From the NCBI GenBank assembly GCA_947630385.1, contig CANRHG010000066.1, positions 1 to 8,939 on the forward strand: 8,939 nucleotides of DNA, written 5' to 3'. The notes under the pieces are model-generated. The model was not told the DNA's origin and did no database searches. It saw only the letters and a list, made by a program, of their open reading frames with translations. Below, in pieces: positions 1-4,951 of this stretch (positions are counted from its first letter, which is position 1; each line of letters opens with the position of its first letter). Origin of the DNA: an uncultured Eubacteriaceae bacterium (GTDB lineage Bacteria > Bacillota > Clostridia > Eubacteriales > Eubacteriaceae). Made by a program: the position numbers and the translations under genes.

Positions 1-11
1 ATAAACAACAG

Positions 12-77
12 GTGACTATTTCTGGTGAATAGCCGCCTTAAAGTCATGCCCATTTTTAGGGGAGGCTAAATAGTAAC
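12..77. other. Fold-prone sequence of unknown nature upstream of tRNA-Ser
   Basis: Positions 12-21 can pair with 68-77 (ten positions, one G-A mismatch), enclosing a second stem of 31-34 with 64-67 and 36-38 with 58-60. A competing hairpin uses 10-20 with 28-38 (11 positions, one mismatch, loop 21-27). The same bases thus have two alternative partners. There is no U-tract, so it is not an obvious intrinsic terminator. I do not recognise an RNA family. It may be the 3' part of a structured RNA or of a gene 3' end cut by the window edge. The strand is unknown. Confidence 0.3.
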
Positions 78-107
78 TAAAAAGTTGAGAAAATTTGAAA
101 AAACGAA

Positions 108-136
108 TTGACAAAGTTGGAATTTCGTTTTAAAAT
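108..136 (+). promoter_or_regulatory. Sigma-A-type promoter of tRNA-Ser
   Basis: TTGACA at 108-113 matches the -35 consensus exactly. TAAAAT at 131-136 is a five-of-six -10 match, with the ideal 17-bp spacer. Transcription would begin around 143, a few bases before the mature tRNA 5' end at 149. The A-rich tracts just upstream (78-105) resemble an UP element, as expected for a stable-RNA gene. Confidence 0.9.
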
Positions 137-148
137 AGAAAAGCTTGC

Positions 149-239
149 GGAAAGGTGTCCGAGCGGCTGAAGGAGCACGCCTGGAAAGCGTGTGTACGTG
201 AAGAACGTACCGCGGGTTCAAATCCCGCCCTTTCCGCCA
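149..239 (+). tRNA. tRNA-Ser(GGA)
   Basis: This is a class II tRNA of 91 nt including the encoded CCA (237-239). The acceptor stem pairs 149-155 with 229-235, with discriminator G236. The anticodon arm CACGC/GCGTG encloses loop CTGGAAA, giving anticodon GGA at 183-185, which reads UCC and UCU serine codons. The long variable arm characteristic of tRNA-Ser is a 5-bp stem (194-198 with 206-210). The T arm contains the expected GGTTCAAATCC. Its own promoter lies upstream and an intrinsic terminator follows 25 nt after the CCA, so it is a single-gene transcription unit. Confidence 0.97.
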
Positions 240-263
240 TTTTTAATTAAATTTGATTACAAT

Positions 264-306
264 AGTCCGTTATAGATAATTTTTATATCTGTAACGGGCT
301 TTTTTA
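264..306 (+). terminator. Intrinsic terminator of tRNA-Ser
   Basis: A 15-position stem pairs 264-278 with 286-300, including two G-U pairs, around a 7-nt loop. It runs straight into a T-tract (300-306). It ends the tRNA-Ser transcript. Confidence 0.9.
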
Positions 307-546
307 TTACTAAGTAAAATTTAAAATCCGAATTAATTACACAATGTTCCAAACTACTACAAAAAACCTACAGTTATTCAAGCTAATTAATAAAAATTTA
401 AGAAAACATTTAGAAAGTTTAAATCTTGCATTTTTAATAATTTGTATCAGTCCTTCTTTTTTGATATCTTAACCATATCACTTTCATTCATTTCTCAGCC
501 TTCGGGCAAATTTTCTCAAAATTTAAACTAGATTTAGGAATTTTTA
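307..546. other. AT-rich spacer and leader before the aldo/keto reductase operon
   Basis: No coding region is supported in these 240 bases. The only translation signal is a modest ribosome binding site, AGGAA at 536-540, six bases before the ATG at 547. TTGCAT at 426-431 resembles a -35 box but has no good -10 at the right distance, so I cannot place the operon promoter. The 13-mer at 507-519 also occurs, inverted, upstream of the tRNA-Ser promoter. The terminator upstream ends at 306, so the operon needs a promoter somewhere in this stretch. Confidence 0.5.
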
Positions 547-1668
547 ATGTCAGATTATTTAGGAAAAAACATACCGAAACTCGGTTTTGGTCTCATGCGC
601 CTTCCTGACCACGAAAAAGAGATCGATATCGAGCAAACCAAACAGATGGTTGATGAGTTTTTGCAGGCCGGTCAGACCTACTTTGATACGGCTTACGTCT
701 ACGATTCGGGACGTTCGGAAGAAGCCATAAAAGAAGCCCTGGTCGACCGATATCCGCAGGAGTCCTATCAATTAGCGACCAAACTCTGCGCGTGGATGGG
801 ACCGAGGAACGCCGAAGAAGCCAAACAACAATTTTATACCTCGCTTGACCGCACGGGAGCGGGTTATTTTGACTTTTACCTTCTTCACGCCCTTCAGGAA
901 GGCAATTATAAAAAGTACGACGAGTACGGGATCTGGGACTTTGTCAAAGAACTAAAAGACAAGGGACTGATAAAACACTGGGGATTTTCATTCCACGCAA
1001 GTCCACAGCTTTTGGATGAGATCCTGACCGAACATCCCGACGCGGAGTTTGTACAACTCCAGATCAATTACCAGGACTGGGAAGATTCGAAAAACCAGGC
1101 ACGGGAAAATTACGAAGTGGCCCGCAAGCACAACAAACCGGTCATCATCATGGAACCGTTAAAAGGAGGGAATCTTGCCAATCCCCCGGAAGACGTTCAT
1201 GAGATCTTTGAGGAAGTCCATCCCGAACTTTCCGACGCTTCCTGGGGTATCCGTTTTGGCGCGTCCCTTAACGGGATCGTTACCGTCTTGTCCGGGATGT
1301 CCTCAATCGAACAAATGCGTGACAATCTTTCTTACATGAAGGATTTTAAGCCGCTAAACGAGGAAGAACTCGAAGCGGTCAACCGCGCGCAGGAAAAACT
1401 CGGTAGCCTTAAAACGATCCCTTGTACGGCCTGCCATTACTGTACCGACGGTTGCCCACAGGGTATTCCGATTCCCGATATTTTTGAGATCCGCAACAAG
1501 CAAATACGTACCGGAAGACTCGAAGAAGCCAGACAAGCTTATCAAAAACTTAGCGAGGTCGGCCCGAACGCTTCCGACTGTATCGAATGTGGCCAGTGTG
1601 AAAGCGCTTGTCCGCAACAACTCGAAGTGATTCAGTATTTAAAAGAAGCAGGAGAGATTCTAGAGTAG
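547..1668 (+). CDS. Aldo/keto reductase with C-terminal bis-[4Fe-4S] ferredoxin domain
   Basis: A 373-residue cytoplasmic protein. Residues about 10-285 form an AKR TIM barrel: N-terminal GFGLMRLP, FDTAYVYDSGRSEEAI, DFYLLHAL and PLKGGNL. The usual catalytic tetrad is visible as D47, Y52, K79 and H114, so it should reduce or oxidise a carbonyl/alcohol pair with a nicotinamide cofactor. The tail (about 290-360) has two complete CX2CX2CX3CP motifs, C293/296/299/303 and C345/348/351/355, each expected to hold one [4Fe-4S] cluster. This architecture (COG1453-like) is common in anaerobes, but its substrates are largely unknown. It is the first gene of an operon: the next gene's ATG follows its TAG with no gap. 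The start is supported by AGGAA six bases upstream. The clusters suggest electron exchange with a ferredoxin-like partner, which is inference. Confidence 0.93.
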   Translation: MSDYLGKNIPKLGFGLMRLPDHEKEIDIEQTKQMVDEFLQAGQTYFDTAYVYDSGRSEEAIKEALVDRYPQESYQLATKLCAWMGPRNAEEAKQQFYTSLDRTGAGYFDFYLLHALQEGNYKKYDEYGIWDFVKELKDKGLIKHWGFSFHASPQLLDEILTEHPDAEFVQLQINYQDWEDSKNQARENYEVARKHNKPVIIMEPLKGGNLANPPEDVHEIFEEVHPELSDASWGIRFGASLNGIVTVLSGMSSIEQMRDNLSYMKDFKPLNEEELEAVNRAQEKLGSLKTIPCTACHYCTDGCPQGIPIPDIFEIRNKQIRTGRLEEARQAYQKLSEVGPNASDCIECGQCESACPQQLEVIQYLKEAGEILE

Positions 1669-2670
1669 ATGATTAAGCTTTTAGCGCTGGATCTGGACGG
1701 GACCTGCCTTACTACGGACGTCATCTGCACCGACCGTACGCTAAAGGCTATGCAGGAGGCCGCCCGCGCCGGAGTGACTGTCGTTCCGACGACCGGACGG
1801 TCCCGTTCTTTGATTCCTGAGTCCGTACAGGATCTTGAAGGGATTCGTTACCATATTACCTCTAACGGAGCTACCGTCACGGACCTAAAGACGGATCAGG
1901 CGATTTATACGCGCTCCTTTTCTCACGAGCAACTCGATAAGATCTTAGAACTTCTTGAAGTCTCCGATTACTTTCTTGAGTTTTATATCGACGAGCGCGA
2001 TTATGTCGACGAGGCCGACTATGCCCGAATTGAGGAGTTTATCTACGAAAAATACAGGAGTCTGTTTTACGATCATTCGATCCCCGTTAAAAAAGAAGAG
2101 CTGCTTGAGCGTATAAAGAGCGGGCACGTTCAAAAGATCAATTTTCGACCGCTCCTTGATACTTCCGTCGACCGGGATCTTCTTAAAGAATTACAGAAAA
2201 TCGAAGGCGTGACTTTAATCGAGCAGATCGACAACTCCTTTGAGCTCATAACCGACGATACGGATAAAGGCTACGCTCTTAAATTTCTCGCCGACTACTT
2301 AGGCTTAAAGGACGACGAAGTCATGGCCGTCGGGGACAGCAATAACGATTTAACGATGTTAAAGACTGCCGGGATTGGCGTTGCGATGGGTCAGGCCGAA
2401 GAACATATGAAACAGGCCGCGTACTGGGTAAGCGATGACAACGACCATGAAGGCGTTACCAAGGCCATCGAAAAGTTTATCCTCGACGCTCCGACGCTCT
2501 ACGTCAATGAAGGAGTGGACTACGAAAAGTTTAAAACCTTTTTAGAAGACAACGACATTATTTACAACAAACGGCCGAAAAGTGAGTTAAGTCCTGAGCT
2601 TTTGGAAAAGCATCCGGGAGATGAGCCGGTACTCATTTACAAGGATTTGGTTTTAGTCGATGGAGTTTGA
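1669..2670 (+). CDS. Cof-type HAD-superfamily phosphatase with C-terminal extension
   Basis: A 333-residue haloacid dehalogenase-like hydrolase of the Cof (IIB) subfamily, probably a Mg2+-dependent phosphatase acting on sugar phosphates or another small phosphorylated metabolite. Motif I is DLDGT with nucleophile D8 and acid/base D10. Motif II is TTGRS (41-45). The motif III lysine is probably K200. Motif IV is GDSNNDLTML with D223 and D227. The cap lies between motifs II and III. The core finishes near residue 272; about 60 further residues follow, longer than the typical family length of about 270. The ATG directly abuts the aldo/keto reductase stop. AGGAG lies about 14 bases upstream, a long spacing, so translational coupling is likely. 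Its 3' end overlaps the next gene by 11 bases. The substrate cannot be predicted. Confidence 0.92.
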   Translation: MIKLLALDLDGTCLTTDVICTDRTLKAMQEAARAGVTVVPTTGRSRSLIPESVQDLEGIRYHITSNGATVTDLKTDQAIYTRSFSHEQLDKILELLEVSDYFLEFYIDERDYVDEADYARIEEFIYEKYRSLFYDHSIPVKKEELLERIKSGHVQKINFRPLLDTSVDRDLLKELQKIEGVTLIEQIDNSFELITDDTDKGYALKFLADYLGLKDDEVMAVGDSNNDLTMLKTAGIGVAMGQAEEHMKQAAYWVSDDNDHEGVTKAIEKFILDAPTLYVNEGVDYEKFKTFLEDNDIIYNKRPKSELSPELLEKHPGDEPVLIYKDLVLVDGV

Positions 2671-3367
2671 CCAAAGATACAGCTTGATCAAAGAAGGATC
2701 CAGGCCGGAAGAAATCGTCCTCCTTCAGGGTAAAGGATGTTTTTGGAAAAAGTGTAATTTCTGTGATTACTATACGGACGTCTCGGACCTAGATGAAAGT
2801 ACGGCTTTAAATAAAGCCGTTTTGGAGCGCGTCACCGGAGAGACGGGCAGGCTTACCGTGATCAACAGCGGAAGCTTTTTTGAACTTCCCAAAGCAACTA
2901 TAAACCAGGTTTACGACTTATTAGAAGACAAAAGGATAAAAGACCTAAGCATCGAATCCCATCTGTTTTATCTTTCGAAAGTAAGAGATCTTAGGGAAAG
3001 ACTTACAACCATGGGAGTCGACCTACACGCGAGGATCGGGATCGAGACTTTTGATGAAGATTTTCGTGAAAATGTTTTAAATAAGGGCTTTGGAAAGATT
3101 GATGTTAAAGAAGTTGCGCAAGTTTTTGATGAATGTTGCCTACTTTTTGGGATCGAAGGACAGAGCCTGGAGCAGTTAAAAAGGGATCTTGAGATTGCGC
3201 AGGAGTATTTTAAGGACATCTATTTAAACATTTATACCAAGCGTAAAAATCTTGAAGAAGATCCAAAGCTTGTCAAAGAATTTATGAGGGAGCTGTATCC
3301 GGAAATAAAGGAAAACAAAAAGATCCATATTCTACTTAAGAATACGGATCTTGGTGTGGGCGACTAA
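2660..3367 (+). CDS. Small radical-SAM-type protein with CX4CX2C motif, function unknown
   Basis: A 235-residue protein. Near the N terminus, GKGCFWKKCNFCDYYTD has three cysteines (C27, C32, C35) with the aromatic residue before the last cysteine typical of radical SAM [4Fe-4S] sites. The spacing CX4CX2C is one residue longer than the canonical CX3CX2C. INSGSFFE (about 68-75) sits where a second strand/SAM-contact motif is expected, and ARIGIETFDEDFRENVLNKGF (124-144) resembles the later barrel motif of Elp3/RaSEA-like radical SAM proteins. It resembles uncharacterised COG1244-like proteins but is shorter. C159-C160 form an additional CC pair. The start overlaps the HAD gene by 11 bases with AAGGA 14 bases upstream, implying coupled translation. 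Its TAA overlaps the stop of the convergent gene. The substrate is unknown; the family call is likely but not certain. Confidence 0.75.
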   Translation: MEFDQRYSLIKEGSRPEEIVLLQGKGCFWKKCNFCDYYTDVSDLDESTALNKAVLERVTGETGRLTVINSGSFFELPKATINQVYDLLEDKRIKDLSIESHLFYLSKVRDLRERLTTMGVDLHARIGIETFDEDFRENVLNKGFGKIDVKEVAQVFDECCLLFGIEGQSLEQLKRDLEIAQEYFKDIYLNIYTKRKNLEEDPKLVKEFMRELYPEIKENKKIHILLKNTDLGVGD

Positions 3368-4401
3368 ATCACGGTTTCGGTTTCGAATTCCTTCCAGGGG
3401 ATATTGACTTCTTTTCCCTGGTTGATGATCTCGTCAACGTGCATGAGAAGTGGAAAATCGTTTAAGTCGGCTTTTCCCTGCTCGGCGAGTTTTCTTACGG
3501 CAGAAGCCGTCCTCGAAGCAATAACGATCGATTCGAGCGTAACCCCTTCGAGTTCTTTCATCGCTTCATCGAAACTCAGTCCACGACCGAGGAGCGTTCC
3601 GATACGTCGCGTTCTTCCGCCGAAAACGGTAACGTAAAGATCGCCGGCGCCGTAAATGATATTTTCCGCGCCGCCACCGGCGAGTTCTAAAAGCTTGGTC
3701 ATTTCTTTGACGCTTTGGGCGAAGAGAGCGGCCTGGGAATTATAATGGATCGCGCCTTCGCCTTCTCTTTTTTCAGCCAGTCCTACGGCCAAGGTTACGG
3801 CTAAAGCGTAAGCGTTCTTTAGAGCTACGGCAAATTCAACGCCTGTGATGTCGTTGGATAGATTGATGTTATAGTAGTCCGTTTCTAAGAGGTCTTTTAG
3901 CATTCTGAGCGTTTCGATATCTTTTCCGCAAAAAGCAACCTGGGAATTGTCGTGGTCGGCTAGTTCGTAACTCGTGCAAGGTCCGCCGATCGCGTTTAGA
4001 TTTAGACGGCCGTCGTTCATTTCGTCCCAATAATCGAGGTAAGTGATCATGTTACCGTCGTCTTCTTCGATCATTCCTTTGGTCACTGAAAGGACCGGAA
4101 CGTCATCTTTGATCTTTGGCAGAACTTCTTTTCCAAACCAGTCTACCCCAAAACTTGAAACGCCGCCTAAGACCACGTCGGCTCCGTCGAGGGCTTCTTC
4201 GAGTTCATCTACTTTATAATACTTTACTCCATCGGGCAGGGTACGCTTTAGATTGAGATGGTAGTTGTCTTCTCTTAAACGATCGATGATCTCACCGTCG
4301 AGAGGAGAGCCTACGAGGCGTACTTCGTGTCCGTTTTCAAAAGCCGGGAAGGCTAGAGCGCTAGCCATCTGGCCGCTTCCTACGTAAGTAATAACTGCCA
4401 T
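3364..4401 (-). CDS. gpsA: NAD(P)H-dependent glycerol-3-phosphate dehydrogenase, divergent GpsA type
   Basis: A 345-residue protein that should interconvert dihydroxyacetone phosphate and sn-glycerol 3-phosphate for phospholipid synthesis in the cytoplasm. The N-terminal Rossmann motif is YVGSGQMASALA (6-17), unlike the usual GAGAWGTALA of GpsA. SVTKGM (105-110), the catalytic-lysine segment ALKNAYAL with K195, and GAGDLYVT (251-258) followed by GGRTRRIGTLLGRG match the family, although the usual SRN-containing stretch reads GGRTRR. The ATG at 4401 is chosen because AAAGAGG lies six bases upstream and the protein then begins directly with the Rossmann strand. An in-frame GTG at 4440 would add 13 residues and lacks that fit. 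It is convergent with the radical-SAM-type gene, the stops overlapping by two bases. A related 2-hydroxyacid or polyol-phosphate dehydrogenase activity remains possible. Confidence 0.85.
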   Translation of the reverse strand: MAVITYVGSGQMASALAFPAFENGHEVRLVGSPLDGEIIDRLREDNYHLNLKRTLPDGVKYYKVDELEEALDGADVVLGGVSSFGVDWFGKEVLPKIKDDVPVLSVTKGMIEEDDGNMITYLDYWDEMNDGRLNLNAIGGPCTSYELADHDNSQVAFCGKDIETLRMLKDLLETDYYNINLSNDITGVEFAVALKNAYALAVTLAVGLAEKREGEGAIHYNSQAALFAQSVKEMTKLLELAGGGAENIIYGAGDLYVTVFGGRTRRIGTLLGRGLSFDEAMKELEGVTLESIVIASRTASAVRKLAEQGKADLNDFPLLMHVDEIINQGKEVNIPWKEFETETVI

Positions 4402-4407
4402 AATAAA

Positions 4408-4414
4408 CCTCTTT
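4408..4414 (-). promoter_or_regulatory. Ribosome binding site that fixes the gpsA start
   Basis: On the minus strand, AAAGAGG precedes ATG at 4401 with a six-base spacer. The alternative GTG at 4440 would place this site inside the coding sequence, so the ATG start is preferred. Confidence 0.75.
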
Positions 4415-4479
4415 CTTAACTTTTTAAACGCTTGACTCACAGCGTTTTCATTCGTTTTTCAAATTTTCTTATTTAAGAT

Positions 4480-4485
4480 ATTATA
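4480..4485 (-). promoter_or_regulatory. Possible -10 box of the gpsA promoter
   Basis: The minus strand reads TATAAT exactly, about 80 bases upstream of the gpsA ATG. At a 17-bp spacing no recognisable -35 box is present, so the call rests on the -10 alone. A-rich sequence lies between the expected boxes. Confidence 0.4.
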
Positions 4486-4558
4486 TCTTTTTTCGCTTAA
4501 AACATGATTACCTCTAACAAGACGGAACAAAGGTATTTGCATTTCCTATTGATTCTAT

Positions 4559-4570
4559 AACGGTACCGTT
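4559..4570. repeat. 12-bp perfect palindrome, possible operator
   Basis: AACGGTACCGTT is a perfect inverted repeat with no spacer, lying in the divergent spacer between gpsA and the lipoprotein relic. It starts nine bases before the relic's candidate ATG (4579). It is compatible with a dimeric repressor site, but nothing else shows function and it is short enough to arise by chance. Confidence 0.25.
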
Positions 4571-4578
4571 GTTTTCCG

Positions 4579-4789
4579 ATGTTAAACAGGGTTTGCCCTG
4601 GTTATAATGGTAACAGCGACCGGTTGTATGGCAGGAAACAACAGTAATGAAGCGGCAAAAGCGGCGCTCATATCAACTTTGGAATTTGCTTCGCAATTCG
4701 TCGACGAATTCCCGGAAGAAGCAAGACAAGCAACGGCTGATGATAAAGATTCAAGAAGATTTGGATATTCTAGTGACAAAATAATTTGA
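4579..4789 (+). pseudogene. Small lipoprotein gene, probably frameshifted
   Basis: The open frame from 4586 to the TGA at 4789 begins with hydrophobic residues FALVIMVTATGC, a good lipobox with the cysteine at 4622-4624, followed by a polar segment rich in N, E, A and D (about 54 residues). It has no proper start: the in-frame ATG at 4607 falls inside the hydrophobic core and has no ribosome binding site. In the adjacent frame, ATG at 4579 gives MLNR, which would join the hydrophobic core if one G of the GGG at 4589-4591 were absent. The repaired protein would be a secreted lipid-anchored peptide starting MLNRFALVIMVTATGC. A strong terminator follows 19 bases after the stop, as for a real gene. 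No convincing ribosome binding site precedes 4579. It may be a decayed gene, a sequencing error or a chance frame. The mature part is not recognised. Confidence 0.45.
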
Positions 4790-4808
4790 ACCAAAAGAAA
4801 GTTAGGAT

Positions 4809-4840
4809 CCCACATCTGCTATAACGGATGTGGGTTTTTT
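4809..4840 (+). terminator. Strong intrinsic terminator after the lipoprotein relic
   Basis: A ten-position stem (4809-4818 with 4825-4834, one G-T pair) encloses the loop CTATAA and is followed by six T residues. It would end any transcript from the relic and insulates the ATPase gene downstream. Confidence 0.9.
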
Positions 4841-4884
4841 AGTTTTCAATAAAAAAAGGGCGGACGAATTCAGGTCTTGTGAAG

Positions 4885-4912
4885 AAACTGCTTTTAAAGG
4901 CAGTTTATTTTT
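4885..4912 (+). promoter_or_regulatory. Imperfect 22-bp inverted repeat upstream of the ATPase gene
   Basis: Positions 4885-4891 (AAACTGC) are perfectly repeated in reverse complement at 4900-4906 (GCAGTTT), with a nearly self-complementary centre. As RNA it would form a hairpin followed by TTTATTTTT, so it could be a second terminator. As DNA it lies just before the -10 of the ATPase gene and could be an operator. The sequence does not decide between these. Confidence 0.4.
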
Positions 4913-4928
4913 GGAAAGTTCCTGATAG

Positions 4929-4946
4929 TATAATTTATAGAAGAGG
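4929..4946 (+). promoter_or_regulatory. -10 box and ribosome binding site of the ATPase gene
   Basis: TATAAT at 4929-4934 is an exact -10 match, but the best -35 candidates (TTTATT, TTGGAA) are badly spaced. AAGAGG at 4941-4946 lies five bases before ATG 4952 and is a good ribosome binding site. If this -10 were used, the transcript would start only about ten bases before the ATG and inside the ribosome binding site, so a promoter further upstream is also possible. Confidence 0.4.
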
Positions 4947-4951
4947 CTAAG

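Noticed and set aside
3..32. Possible C-terminal end of a protein (KQQVTISGE then TAG) at the left edge.
   Set aside because: Only nine codons are visible, and the same bases form hairpins. No family can be recognised, so a partial gene cannot be supported.
4402..4440. GTG start for GpsA 13 codons upstream.
   Set aside because: The ATG at 4401 has AAAGAGG at ideal spacing, and the protein then starts at the Rossmann strand. The extension would run through that ribosome binding site.
4587..4600. CAGGG-TTTG-CCCTG hairpin as a terminator.
   Set aside because: The stem is short and has no T-tract. It is noted only as the site of the apparent frameshift.
4603..4608. TATAAT at 4603-4608 as a promoter -10.
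   Set aside because: No -35 at the correct distance. It lies within the lipoprotein relic and overlaps its internal ATG.
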